From NCBI RefSeq assembly GCF_008000995.1, contig NZ_CP042828.1, forward strand, positions 3,958,882 to 4,022,881: DNA of 64,000 nt, in the 5' to 3' direction. This DNA is from Ruania zhangjianzhongii (lineage in GTDB: Bacteria > Actinomycetota > Actinomycetes > Actinomycetales > Beutenbergiaceae). The position numbers were made by a program, and so were the translations under genes. The first letter of the stretch is position 1. The number at the start of each line of letters is the position of its first letter. Shown piece after piece: positions 15,983 through 24,639 of the stretch. Under the pieces are notes generated by a model. It searched no databases and was not told where the DNA came from. It worked only from the letters and a program-made list of their open reading frames with translations.

Positions 15983-17206
15983 CTAGCTCTGCAGGTCGCG
16001 GCTGGCATCGGCGGCTACCCGGGCGAGGAACCGGGCGCCGACGCCGATCGCTGCCTCGTCCACGATCAGGTCCGGGCGGTGCAGATCGTAGCTGCGCCCA
16101 CCAGGAGAACGCACACCGAGGCGGGCCATCGCGCCGATGGTGCGGGTCAGGTACCAGCCGAAGTCCTCCCCGCCCAGGGACTGCTCGGTGAGGACCAGGG
16201 CGTCCGGGCCGAGCACGGCACGGGCGGCCTCGTCCATGATCCGGGTGCTGCCCTCGTCGTTGTCCACCGGGGGCACACCCCGCACCAGGTTGACCTCCAC
16301 CTCGACTCCGGTGGGTGCGACCACCTGGGTGATCAGCTCCTCCAGCAGCGCCTCCGCCCGGTCCCGGGTACGCGCGTCCAGGCAGCGCAGCGTGCCGGTG
16401 ATGGTGCCGGTGGTGGGGATCGCGTTCGCGGCCGAGCCGGCTCGCACACTGCCCCAGGTGAGGTTCGCACCGGAGCGCGGGTCCAGTCTGCGGCCGAGCA
16501 GGGCCGGAGTGGCGGTGGCGACCAGGCCGAGGGCGTAGACGATGTCCCCGGTCAGATGCGGGCGGGAGGTGTGCCCGCCGGAGGAGGAGAGAGTGACGGT
16601 CACCGTGTCCGAAGCAGAGGTGATCGGTCCGATCCGGGTGCCGACCTGGCCCACCGGAACCTTCGGGTCACAGTGCACGGCGAAGATCCGATCCACATCC
16701 TCCAGCACCCCGGTCTCCAGCAGGTCCAGCGCGCCGCCCGGCTGGATCTCCTCGGCGGGCTGAAAGATCAGCCGCACTGCGGAGTCCAGCGCTCCGTGGC
16801 GGGCGAGGTCGGCCAGCACCAGACCCGCGCCGAGGACCGCGGTGGTGTGCACATCATGACCGCAGGCATGGGTGACGCCGGGCACGGTGGAGGAGAACGG
16901 CAGACCGGTGGCCTCCTGCATCGGCAGTGCGTCCAGGTCGGCGCGCAGCGCCACCCGCCGCCGGCGCCGGGTGGCCGGGCCCGGTTCGGTGCCCGGGTCG
17001 ATGTCCGCGGCCAGCCCGGTCGGGGAGAACCGGTGCACTTTCAGCCCCGCAGCCTCCAGCCGGGCGGCCACTTTCTCGGTGGTGCGGTGCTCGGTGAAGC
17101 CCAGTTCGGGGTGTGCATGCAGATCACGCCGGAAGTCGACCAGCTCCTCGAGCAGGGCATCGGTCAGGGAGTGGATCTGGGCGGTCAGGTCGGCGGAAGT
17201 GAGCAC
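15983..17206 (-). CDS. M20D family metallo-amidohydrolase
   Basis: A 407-residue aminoacylase/hippurate-hydrolase-type peptidase M20 protein. Metal-site motifs are DLHAHPELGFTEH at 28-40, HACGHDVH at 113-120 and QPAEEIQPGG with the catalytic Glu. A lid domain follows and QSLGGEDFGWYL closes the active site. Members hydrolyse N-acyl amino acids, indole-acetyl conjugates or small peptides; the substrate cannot be assigned. It sits alone, separated by about 120 bp from the nucleoside operon and 30 bp from the exporter. Confidence 0.88.
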   Translation of the reverse strand: MLTSADLTAQIHSLTDALLEELVDFRRDLHAHPELGFTEHRTTEKVAARLEAAGLKVHRFSPTGLAADIDPGTEPGPATRRRRRVALRADLDALPMQEATGLPFSSTVPGVTHACGHDVHTTAVLGAGLVLADLARHGALDSAVRLIFQPAEEIQPGGALDLLETGVLEDVDRIFAVHCDPKVPVGQVGTRIGPITSASDTVTVTLSSSGGHTSRPHLTGDIVYALGLVATATPALLGRRLDPRSGANLTWGSVRAGSAANAIPTTGTITGTLRCLDARTRDRAEALLEELITQVVAPTGVEVEVNLVRGVPPVDNDEGSTRIMDEAARAVLGPDALVLTEQSLGGEDFGWYLTRTIGAMARLGVRSPGGRSYDLHRPDLIVDEAAIGVGARFLARVAADASRDLQS

Positions 17207-17236
17207 CCTCGAAGGCTACCGCTGCCCGCGGGGCGG

Positions 17237-18094
17237 TCAGCTCTTCCGGTTGTAGATGAACATCGAGATCGGCCCGAACACCGCCACCAGCACCACGCAG
17301 TAGAGCAGGACTGTGGCCACCGAACCGGCCTCGAAGGTGCCGGCCATCAGCTCGCGGATGCTGGTCACCACCACCGAGACCGGGTTCACCTCCACGACCG
17401 GCTCCAACCAGCTCGGCATCGTGCGCGGGTCCACGAAGATGTTCGAGGCGAACGTCAGCGGCATCAGGATGAACATCGAGACGCCCATCGCGGCCTGCTC
17501 GCTGCGCACGGCGAGGGAGATGACCGTCCACACCCAGGACAGGCTGAAGCTGAACACCAGGAGCAGGACGAACGCGAGCAGTACACCGAGCACACCGCCG
17601 TCGGGCCGGAACCCCATCACGAACCCGACCGCCAGGATGATCACTCCAGCGAGGGTGTACCGCACCTGGTCTCCGAGCAGGGCACCCACCAGCTGGGCCG
17701 GGCGCCAGGTGGGCAGCGAACGGAACCGGTCGAACACCCCTTTGGAGATGTCCCGGTTCAGCGTGAGACCGGTGTACATCGTGATCATGATCAGGGTCTG
17801 CACGAAGATCCCGGGGATCAGCCACTGCACGTACCCGTCCACCGATCCGGCGATCGCGCCGCCGAAGATGTAGGTGAACATCACCGTCATCATGATCGGG
17901 AAGACGGTCACGTCGAAGAGCTGTTCCGGGACGTGCTTGATCTTCAGCAGTGCCCGCCAGCCGTAGGTCAGCGATGCGGACAGCGGTCCGGCACGGCGTG
18001 GCCGGTCCCCCGCCGGCATCAGCACGGTCCGGATCTTGTCCGCGTGCACCGCGGAGCCGCCGGTGGGCTGCTCAGTGGTCTCTGTCGTGGTCAT
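17237..18094 (-). CDS. ABC-2 type exporter permease (DrrB-like)
   Basis: A 285-residue membrane protein with six predicted spans and the ABC2_membrane pattern ([20 protein letters not shown] near the first spans, then [20 protein letters not shown]). It would form the channel for the ATPase immediately upstream, with which it overlaps by 4 nt (ATGA). DrrAB-type pairs export hydrophobic drugs or lipids; the cargo is unknown. Confidence 0.9.
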   Translation of the reverse strand: MTTTETTEQPTGGSAVHADKIRTVLMPAGDRPRRAGPLSASLTYGWRALLKIKHVPEQLFDVTVFPIMMTVMFTYIFGGAIAGSVDGYVQWLIPGIFVQTLIMITMYTGLTLNRDISKGVFDRFRSLPTWRPAQLVGALLGDQVRYTLAGVIILAVGFVMGFRPDGGVLGVLLAFVLLLVFSFSLSWVWTVISLAVRSEQAAMGVSMFILMPLTFASNIFVDPRTMPSWLEPVVEVNPVSVVVTSIRELMAGTFEAGSVATVLLYCVVLVAVFGPISMFIYNRKS

Positions 18095-19083
18095 CGCGCA
18101 CCCGCCGTCGTCTCGGCCGTCTCGGCTGTCTCTTCCTCGGTCGGCTTACCGGTGAGGGTGAGGAACACCTCGTCCAGGCTGGGCTGGCCGAGGGCGAACG
18201 TCTCGATCCCCAGTCCGGCCTCCTGGAGAGCGGACAGCGCGGCTGCGGCCCGGGCGGTGTCGGCCACCCGGAGGGTCAGCGCACTCGGATCGCCCTCGCG
18301 GTGCGCCTCGGTGCCGATCGCGCGGGTGAGCACCGCTGCGGCCTCTTCCCGATCGGCCGGGTCGAGCACGCGCACGGTCAGGGCACCCGAGCCGACCTGA
18401 GCCTTGAGCTGGCCGGGGGTGCCCTCGGCGATCACCTGGCCGTGATCGATCACGGCGATCCGGTCGGCGAGCTGATCGGCTTCCTCCAGGTACTGGGTGG
18501 TGAGCAGGATCGTGGTGCCACCGGCCACCAGGGTGCGGATGATGTCCCAGACCTGGTTGCGGCTGCGCGGGTCGATCCCGGTGGTCGGCTCGTCCAGGAA
18601 CATCAGCTCCGGGGTGACGATCAGGGAGCCGGCGATGTCTAGCCGGCGGCGCATCCCGCCGGAGTACTTCTTCACCTGCCGGGTGGCGGCGTCGCTGAGC
18701 CCGAACGCCTCGAGCAGGTCGAGTCCGCGAGCGCGGGCGGCAGCCGAGCTCAGGCCGAGCAGCCGGCCGAGCAGCACCAGGTTCTCGATCCCGGTGAGGT
18801 CCTCGTCCAGGGAGGCGAACTGCCCGGTCAGGGCGATCTTCTCCCGGATCACTTTCGGCTCGGCGAACACGTCGTGCCCGAGCACCGAGGCCTCGCCCGC
18901 ATCGGGCCGCAGCAGCGTGGCCAGCATCCGGATCGCTGTGGTCTTCCCGGCACCGTTCGGGCCGAGCACCCCGTAGATTCCGCCGCGCGGGATGGCCAGG
19001 TCGATCCCGTCCACGGCCACGGTGGCACCGAACTTCTTCACCAGCCCTCGGGTCTCGATGGCCAGGGAGGTGGGCACGCTCAT
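18091..19083 (-). CDS. ABC exporter ATP-binding protein (DrrA-like)
   Basis: A 330-residue daunorubicin-resistance-type ATPase: Walker [10 protein letters not shown], signature [10 protein letters not shown], Walker [14 protein letters not shown] and the C-terminal DUF4162-like domain after about residue 230. SD GGAAAGGACC precedes the ATG. It is the first gene of a two-gene operon. A self-resistance role would need a nearby antibiotic cluster and none is seen, so general drug or lipid export is more likely. Confidence 0.92.
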   Translation of the reverse strand: MSVPTSLAIETRGLVKKFGATVAVDGIDLAIPRGGIYGVLGPNGAGKTTAIRMLATLLRPDAGEASVLGHDVFAEPKVIREKIALTGQFASLDEDLTGIENLVLLGRLLGLSSAAARARGLDLLEAFGLSDAATRQVKKYSGGMRRRLDIAGSLIVTPELMFLDEPTTGIDPRSRNQVWDIIRTLVAGGTTILLTTQYLEEADQLADRIAVIDHGQVIAEGTPGQLKAQVGSGALTVRVLDPADREEAAAVLTRAIGTEAHREGDPSALTLRVADTARAAAALSALQEAGLGIETFALGQPSLDEVFLTLTGKPTEEETAETAETTAGAR

Positions 19084-19164
19084 CCGCGGTCCTTTCCGGT
19101 GCGCAGGGTGGGGGTGGGAAAACTACTAGAACACGGTCAGCGGCCGCGGGACCATAGATTTTCA

Positions 19165-19189
19165 CCGACGGCGTAGCCGCCGCCGTCGG
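19165..19189 (-). terminator. Hairpin between manC and the drrAB-type operon
   Basis: CCGACGGCG-TAGCCGC-CGCCGTCGG forms a perfect 9-bp stem with a 7-nt loop, 62 nt beyond the manC stop. No clear T-run follows on the minus strand, so it is a candidate terminator or RNA-stabilising hairpin only. Confidence 0.45.
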
Positions 19190-19250
19190 AGGTTCGATCG
19201 GCGCACTGAGGTGCTCCTTTTCGGCCTCCGTGCGCCAGGAGTGCCTCAGC

Positions 19251-20363
19251 TCAGAGCAGGTCTGCCCCGTCCTGGTCATCGGCGAGCGCGGAGACCACCT
19301 CTTTGACCCGTTGCGCCTGCTCAGTGCTGGTCACCAGCAGGGCATCGGGGGTATCCACCACGACGGCGTCCGGCAGGCCGAGCAGCACCACGCGCCGTCC
19401 GGAGTGGGGCACCACGAGCGCCCCCGGTGAGTCCTCGATCAGGGTGAGAGACGGTTCGCCCAGCACCCGGGCGCCGTCGCCGGACCCTCCGGAGGAGGCG
19501 GGCAGCAGCTCGGCGAGGCAGGCCCAGTCGCCCACGTCGTCCCAGCCGAACTCGCCCGGCACCACCGCCACCCCACCGGTGGCGGCGACCGGCTCGGCGA
19601 TCGCGTGATCGATCGCGATCCTGGTCAGCGCCGGCCACTCCTGGGCGAGCACCTCCTGCTGCTGACCGGTGTCCCAGGCGGCCGCGATCGTGCGCAGGCC
19701 CTCGGCGAGCGCCGGTTGCAGCCGGTCCAGGTGGTCGAGCAGCACCTGAGCGCGGACCACGAACATCCCCGCGTTCCACCGGTACTCCCCGGTAGCCAGA
19801 TAGTCCGCGGCGGTGGCCGGATCGGGCTTCTCAGTGAAGCTGCGGACCTGGTGCCCGCCGGCGATGCCGGAGATCTCTTCACCCAGGCGGATATAGCCGA
19901 ATGCGGTGGACGGGCCGGTCGGGGCGATCCCGATCGTGGCCACATAGTCCGCCCGGGCCAGCTCGACGGCGGTGCGCACGGCGTCTGCGAACGCCTCGGC
20001 ATCGGTGATCACGTGGTCCGCGGCGAAGGAGCCGATCACCACGTCCTGATCCGGGTGCCGGGCGGTGAGCACGGCGGCCGCCAGGCCGATAGCAGCCATC
20101 GAGTCCCGTGGCGAGGGTTCAGCGAGCAGGTCGGCGGCCGGCAGGGCGGGCAGCTGCTCCGCGACGGCGGCGGCGTGCGCCGTGCCGGTGACCACCAGCT
20201 GGGCGTCGGCGACCGGGGCAAGCCGGTCCCAGGTGGCCTGCAGCAGGGTGCGCCCGCTCCCGGTCAGATCGTGCAGGAACTTCGGTGCACTGCGCCGGGA
20301 GAGCGGCCAGAGCCGAGTGCCGGCGCCGCCGGCGGGGATGACGGCGTAGAACATGGGCTGCAT
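19251..20363 (-). CDS. manC: Mannose-1-phosphate guanylyltransferase
   Basis: A 370-residue nucleotidyltransferase making GDP-mannose from mannose-1-phosphate and GTP, precursor for mannosylated lipids, glycans and proteins. The signature AGGAGTRLWPLSR (about 10-22) binds the nucleotide, GSFAADHVI carries the metal-binding Asp, and RSFTEKPD with RWNAGMFVV forms the sugar site. It lacks the fused phosphomannose isomerase domain of longer ManC proteins. No mannosyltransferase genes are adjacent; a GH38 alpha-mannosidase occurs at 51 kb. Confidence 0.9.
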   Translation of the reverse strand: MQPMFYAVIPAGGAGTRLWPLSRRSAPKFLHDLTGSGRTLLQATWDRLAPVADAQLVVTGTAHAAAVAEQLPALPAADLLAEPSPRDSMAAIGLAAAVLTARHPDQDVVIGSFAADHVITDAEAFADAVRTAVELARADYVATIGIAPTGPSTAFGYIRLGEEISGIAGGHQVRSFTEKPDPATAADYLATGEYRWNAGMFVVRAQVLLDHLDRLQPALAEGLRTIAAAWDTGQQQEVLAQEWPALTRIAIDHAIAEPVAATGGVAVVPGEFGWDDVGDWACLAELLPASSGGSGDGARVLGEPSLTLIEDSPGALVVPHSGRRVVLLGLPDAVVVDTPDALLVTSTEQAQRVKEVVSALADDQDGADLL

Positions 20364-20402
20364 CGGCTCAGCGTAGCCAGCGGCTCAGGTCCGGCGCACC
20401 GG

Positions 20403-21464
20403 TCAGCCTTCGCGGGCACCCTTCCACTTGCGCCGGGTCCAGCCGATCAGCCCGCCCCAGTACGGCGGTGGCGGCGGCGGCTCCTCCGGCTGCACCTGCC
20501 CGGTGATCGGGTCGTGCTGCCAGTCCAGGGTCTCCGGTGCGGACAGGGTCACGTAGTTCGGGGTCTCGTCGGCGTGGGTGATCATCTCGTCGGCGACCAC
20601 TGGCCGGGGCGGTGGGTTGGCCATCCAGGCCGCCACCATCAGCGTGATCCGCACCAGGAAGTTCACCCAGAGCAACAGGACACCGAGGGCGGCCGATCCC
20701 TGGAACAGCGGATTGTCCGAGACGCTGCCGACCACGGCGGTACCCAGGTAGCGCAGCACCCCGGACCCGATACCGGCGAGCAACGCTCCGACCCACAGCT
20801 CCCGCGGTGGCGGCCGAATACCGGCGAGCACCCGGTACACCCAGACGAACACCAGCATGTCCACGATCAGCGGCACCAGCACACCGAGGATGGTCAGGGT
20901 CCATCGCCCGCCGGTGCTGTCCTCCAAGCCGACCAGGGAGAGCACCCACTCCCCCGCCGCCCCGGCAGCCACGCTGAGCACTGTGGTGAGCAGCACCGAG
21001 ATCGCCAGGCCGAGAAAGCCGAGGAAGTCCCGGACCTTGCCCATCACCGGGCTGACGTCGGGGGCGAGCAGGCCGAACATCGCCCGCACCGCGTTCCTGA
21101 GGTTGGCGGGGACCCGGGTGGCGGTGTTCAGCAGCACCAGCACGGCGATGATGCCGGCGACGCCGGTACCGCCGGAGGGCTGCAGCTGGTCGGGGCTGAT
21201 CTGGCCCTGGTCGGAACCGATCAGCTCCGTCGGCATCGCATCGTTGATGGTGTCGATCACCTGATCGCGCAACTCGATGTTCTCGCCGATCACCAGCATG
21301 AACGCACTGAACCCGATCACCAGCGCCGCGAAGATCGAGAACAGCGCGGAGAATGCGATACCGCCGGACAGCATGGCGCCGTTGGCCACACCGTAACGGG
21401 CGAGCATGCGCGCCAGGCGGGTGCCTTGCCACCAGGTCATGAGTCTTTTGATCCGGTCTCCCAT
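20403..21464 (-). CDS. YihY/virulence factor BrkB family membrane protein
   Basis: A 353-residue inner-membrane protein with six predicted spans and the family's MLSGGIAFSALFSIFAAL helix near the N-terminus. The C-terminal tail (after about residue 265) is cytoplasmic and has a run of six prolines near PEEPPPPPPYW. The start is taken as ATG 21464 rather than 21500 because it matches family length. The old ribonuclease BN label for this family is not supported; the function is unknown. Confidence 0.85.
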   Translation of the reverse strand: MGDRIKRLMTWWQGTRLARMLARYGVANGAMLSGGIAFSALFSIFAALVIGFSAFMLVIGENIELRDQVIDTINDAMPTELIGSDQGQISPDQLQPSGGTGVAGIIAVLVLLNTATRVPANLRNAVRAMFGLLAPDVSPVMGKVRDFLGFLGLAISVLLTTVLSVAAGAAGEWVLSLVGLEDSTGGRWTLTILGVLVPLIVDMLVFVWVYRVLAGIRPPPRELWVGALLAGIGSGVLRYLGTAVVGSVSDNPLFQGSAALGVLLLWVNFLVRITLMVAAWMANPPPRPVVADEMITHADETPNYVTLSAPETLDWQHDPITGQVQPEEPPPPPPYWGGLIGWTRRKWKGAREG

Positions 21465-21514
21465 GACCCCCAATATGTCGAAACTGGGCCGGGCTCGCAC
21501 CTTTCCGGCCGAGG

Positions 21515-22072
21515 TCAGGAGGTGAGTGCGAAGTCCGCAGTGTCTCGCCAGACACCGTCGATGCCATGGAAATAGAGGGAGAAGTGCACCACCGGGAAGA
21601 TCGCGTCGAACGCTGCCAGGGCGCTCTGCGCGCGGTCCAGCGTGTCCTCGTCAAGCTGGTGGGCGATGGTCACGTGCGGGTGGTAGGGGAAGCGCAGCTC
21701 CTGGGTGAGGACGCCGGCGTTCACCTCCTGTTGCAGCCGGCCGCACTCCTGCGCGCCGGCGCGCAGCTGCACGAAGACCACCGGGGAGACGGGCCGGAAG
21801 GAACCGGTGCCGGACAGCTCCACGATGAACGGGGGGTGGGCGGCGGCTACTGCCGCGAGCTGCTGCTCCACGCGGACCAGCTGGTCGGCCCGGACGTCAG
21901 TGGGCGGCACCAGGGTGATGTGCGGGGGGACAGCATGCGCGAGCGGGTCGCCCGCCTCCACCCGGGCGCGGGTCAGCCGGGCCGCATAAGGTTCCGGGAT
22001 CGGGATGGAGACACCGATCCGCACCACCTCGCTCGGTGTGCTGCGCCGGTCGTCCACGGCCCCCTGCCGCAT
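21515..22072 (-). CDS. 2'-5' RNA ligase/LigT-like phosphoesterase
   Basis: A 185-residue 2H-phosphoesterase superfamily protein. The two H-x-T/S motifs are PPHITLVPP and PYHPHVTIAH, whose histidines form the catalytic pair for 2',3'-cyclic phosphate chemistry. ATG 22072 follows AGAGGACG; the frame is open to 22090. It is divergent from galT across about 90 bp. The biological RNA substrate is unknown for most bacterial members. Confidence 0.82.
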   Translation of the reverse strand: MRQGAVDDRRSTPSEVVRIGVSIPIPEPYAARLTRARVEAGDPLAHAVPPHITLVPPTDVRADQLVRVEQQLAAVAAAHPPFIVELSGTGSFRPVSPVVFVQLRAGAQECGRLQQEVNAGVLTQELRFPYHPHVTIAHQLDEDTLDRAQSALAAFDAIFPVVHFSLYFHGIDGVWRDTADFALTS

Positions 22073-22152
22073 CGTCCTCTGGTGGCCCACGCTGCTGAGC
22101 CTACCGGCAGCCAGGAGTGTTCACTTTTGATCAATTCCGTTCCTTGCTGTGA

Positions 22153-22164
22153 CATACTGCGCTG
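22153..22164 (+). promoter_or_regulatory. Extended -10 promoter of galTK, leaderless
   Basis: TG-A-CATACT (22150-22158) is an extended -10 element whose hexamer ends 6 nt before the GTG at 22165, so transcription would start at the start codon. TTGATC at 22127-22132 is a possible -35 but its 20-nt spacing is long. No Shine-Dalgarno precedes the GTG, consistent with a leaderless transcript. Confidence 0.45.
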
Positions 22165-23361
22165 GTGTCTGATCTGACTACTGACGCTGTCCGACGCACC
22201 CGCACCACGCTGGCGGACGGGCGAGAGTTCTTCTACTACGACGACTCCGAGCCCTACCTCTCCGGCGGATCCACCCGGCGCCTGGACGACCCGCGCCCGC
22301 TCCCGGACCGGTTCGCGCCGCTGGTGGCCGAGGACGGCACCGAGCAGCCGGTCACCGGGCCGCAGATGCGCTACGACGTGCTCACCGGCGAGTGGATCCC
22401 GATGGCCACGCACCGGATGAACCGCACCTTCCTGCCCGGGCCGGACACCAACCCGCTCGCTCCGGCTCAACCGGGGGCTGCCTACACCGACGGTGAGATC
22501 CCGGACACCGACTATGACGTCGTGGTGTTCGAGAACCGGTTCCCCTCCCTGCTCCGGGTGCCCGGAGCGGACGAGGCGTCCGGCTACGTCGACGGAACCG
22601 ACCTGTGGCCGGTGCGACCCGCCGTCGGGCGGTGTGAGGTGATCTGCTTCTCCCCGGAACCCGACGCTTCGCTGAGCACGGTGACCCCGCAGCGGATGCG
22701 CACGATCGTGGAGGCCTGGGCGGACCGCACCCAGGCGCTGAGCCAGATCGACGGCGTGCAGCAGGTGTACTGCTTCGAGAACCGTGGCGCCGAGATCGGC
22801 GTGACCCTGCAGCACCCGCACGGGCAGATCTACGCCTACCCGATGGTCACCCCGCGCACGGAGCAGATGCTCCGCCAAGCGGTCGCGCACCGCCAGCACA
22901 CTGGACGCAATCTCCTCCGGGACGTGCTGGACGCCGAGCTCGCCTCCGGCCGTCGGATCGTGGCCGAGTCCGAGCACTGGGTGGCTTACGTTCCGGCCGC
23001 GGCGCGCTGGCCGGTCGAGGTGCATGTGGCACCGCGCCGGGACGTGCCGGACCTGCCCGCCACCACCGATGCCGAGCGGACCGACTTCGCCGAGCTGTAC
23101 CTGCACCTGCTGCAGCGCCTGGACCGGTTCTTCGTGGCCGAGAACGGCGATCCGATGCCGCTGCCGTACATCTCCGGATGGCACCAGGCCCCGGTGCGCA
23201 CCGGTCGGAAGGACCTGCGGCTGCATCTGCAGCTGTTCTCCATCCGCCGCGCGCCGGGCAAGCTGAAGTATCTGGCCGGGTCGGAGTCCGGGATGGGCGC
23301 CTGGATCTCGGACACCTCCCCGGAGCAGATCGCCGACCGGCTGAACGAGGTGACCCTCTGA
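22165..23361 (+). CDS. galT: Galactose-1-phosphate uridylyltransferase
   Basis: A 398-residue enzyme of the Leloir pathway exchanging UMP between UDP-glucose and galactose-1-phosphate. The active-site motif LQHPHGQIYAYP holds His217 and the nucleophile His219; FENRFPSLL and the C-terminal FSIRRAPGKLKYLAGSE segment are also conserved. Its TGA overlaps the galK ATG (TGATG). No galE is nearby, so the epimerase must be encoded elsewhere. Confidence 0.95.
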   Translation: MSDLTTDAVRRTRTTLADGREFFYYDDSEPYLSGGSTRRLDDPRPLPDRFAPLVAEDGTEQPVTGPQMRYDVLTGEWIPMATHRMNRTFLPGPDTNPLAPAQPGAAYTDGEIPDTDYDVVVFENRFPSLLRVPGADEASGYVDGTDLWPVRPAVGRCEVICFSPEPDASLSTVTPQRMRTIVEAWADRTQALSQIDGVQQVYCFENRGAEIGVTLQHPHGQIYAYPMVTPRTEQMLRQAVAHRQHTGRNLLRDVLDAELASGRRIVAESEHWVAYVPAAARWPVEVHVAPRRDVPDLPATTDAERTDFAELYLHLLQRLDRFFVAENGDPMPLPYISGWHQAPVRTGRKDLRLHLQLFSIRRAPGKLKYLAGSESGMGAWISDTSPEQIADRLNEVTL

Positions 23362-24545
23362 TGCTGCCCGCCTGGGACGAGGCCGAGGGCAGCGCGCGGG
23401 CCCGCGAAGTGTTCGCTGCGCACTTCGACGGCGAGCCGACCGGGGTGTGGTCCGCACCGGGCCGGGTGAATCTGATCGGTGAGCACACCGACTACAACGG
23501 TGGGCTGTGCCTGCCGATCGCGCTCGAGCACCGCACGTACGTGGCACTGCGCCGCCGCTCTGACGATGCGATCCACCTGTTCTCCGAACGGGAGGGCAGC
23601 GCCTGGCAGAGCACGCTGGCCGAGGTGGCACCCGGAGCGGTCTCCGGATGGGGCGCCTACCCGGCCGGGGTGGCCTGGGCGCTCGGCGAACTGGGCCAGG
23701 ACACCGGCGGGTTCGACGCCGCTGTCGCCTCCTGTGTGCCCTACGGTGCCGGGCTGAGCTCGTCGGCCGCGCTGGAGTGCGCGTTCGCGATGGCCTTCGC
23801 CGCCGCACCCGGATGGACCGGTCCGGACCCGGACACTGACGCGGGCCGGGCCGAGCTGGCCGGCGCTTGTGTGCGGGCGGAGAACGAGATCGCCGGGGCG
23901 AACACCGGCGGGATGGACCAGGCCGCCTCCCTGCGCGCCCACGCCGGGCACGCGCTGCTGCTCGATACCCGCGATGCGTCGGTCCGGCACATCCCGTTCG
24001 ACCTGACTGCTGCCGGCCTGGAGCTGCTGGTGATCGACACCCGCGCCGAGCACGCGCTGGTGGACGGGCAGTACGCCCAGCGCCGGGAGACCTGCGAGGC
24101 GGCCGCGGCAGCACTCGGCGTGGCGACCCTGCGGGAGATCGAGCCGGCGGATCTCGTGGCGGCGCTGGACCGTCTGGACTCCGGAGTTGCCCGGCGCCGG
24201 GTGCGGCACGTGGTCACCGAGATCGTCCGGGTGGAGCAGTTCGTCACACTGCTGCAGACCGGCCGAGTCGGCGAGGTGGGGCCGCTGATGGACGCCTCGC
24301 ACGCCTCGCTGGCCACCGACTATGAGGTCTCCTGCGCGGAGCTGGACGTCGCCGTCGAGGCGGCCCGAGAAGCCGGGGCGCTCGGCGCGCGGATGACCGG
24401 CGGCGGGTTCGGTGGGTCGGCGATCGCCCTGGTGCCGGCCGGTAGCGGACCCACAGTGGCGCAGACGGTGACGGCTGCATTCGCGGCGGCCGGCTTCACC
24501 GCGCCCGCGTTCCTGGCCGCCACCGCCGCCGCCCCCGCGCACTGA
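23361..24545 (+). CDS. galK: Galactokinase
   Basis: A 394-residue GHMP kinase phosphorylating galactose at C1. Motif 1 GRVNLIGEHTDYNGG at 34-48 binds the sugar, motif 2 PYGAGLSSSAALE at 128-139 binds ATP and motif 3 is MTGGGFGGSAI near the C-terminus. It is coupled to galT by a 1-nt overlap. The 94-bp gap that follows contains the promoter of the next ABC gene. Confidence 0.95.
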   Translation: MLPAWDEAEGSARAREVFAAHFDGEPTGVWSAPGRVNLIGEHTDYNGGLCLPIALEHRTYVALRRRSDDAIHLFSEREGSAWQSTLAEVAPGAVSGWGAYPAGVAWALGELGQDTGGFDAAVASCVPYGAGLSSSAALECAFAMAFAAAPGWTGPDPDTDAGRAELAGACVRAENEIAGANTGGMDQAASLRAHAGHALLLDTRDASVRHIPFDLTAAGLELLVIDTRAEHALVDGQYAQRRETCEAAAAALGVATLREIEPADLVAALDRLDSGVARRRVRHVVTEIVRVEQFVTLLQTGRVGEVGPLMDASHASLATDYEVSCAELDVAVEAAREAGALGARMTGGGFGGSAIALVPAGSGPTVAQTVTAAFAAAGFTAPAFLAATAAAPAH

Positions 24546-24639
24546 CCCGCCTCAGGGTCTCCCCTGGTCCACCACTCCGGGTGAGAACCGGGGTGCTCCC
24601 CGATGCCGGCGGCACAGCTGTGGGCCTACTTTTCTGGCT

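Noticed and set aside
15884-18400. An 838-residue plus-strand frame across the amidohydrolase and exporter genes
   Set aside because: It is antisense to three well-supported genes, has the histidine/glutamine/arginine bias of a shadow frame and no recognisable domain.
18091-19083. Antibiotic self-resistance exporter implying a biosynthetic cluster
   Set aside because: No polyketide, peptide synthetase or tailoring genes are near the DrrAB-type pair; neighbours are housekeeping.
19165-19189. Possible riboswitch or attenuator before the drrAB-type genes
   Set aside because: A single simple hairpin with no conserved aptamer elements; kept only as a candidate terminator.
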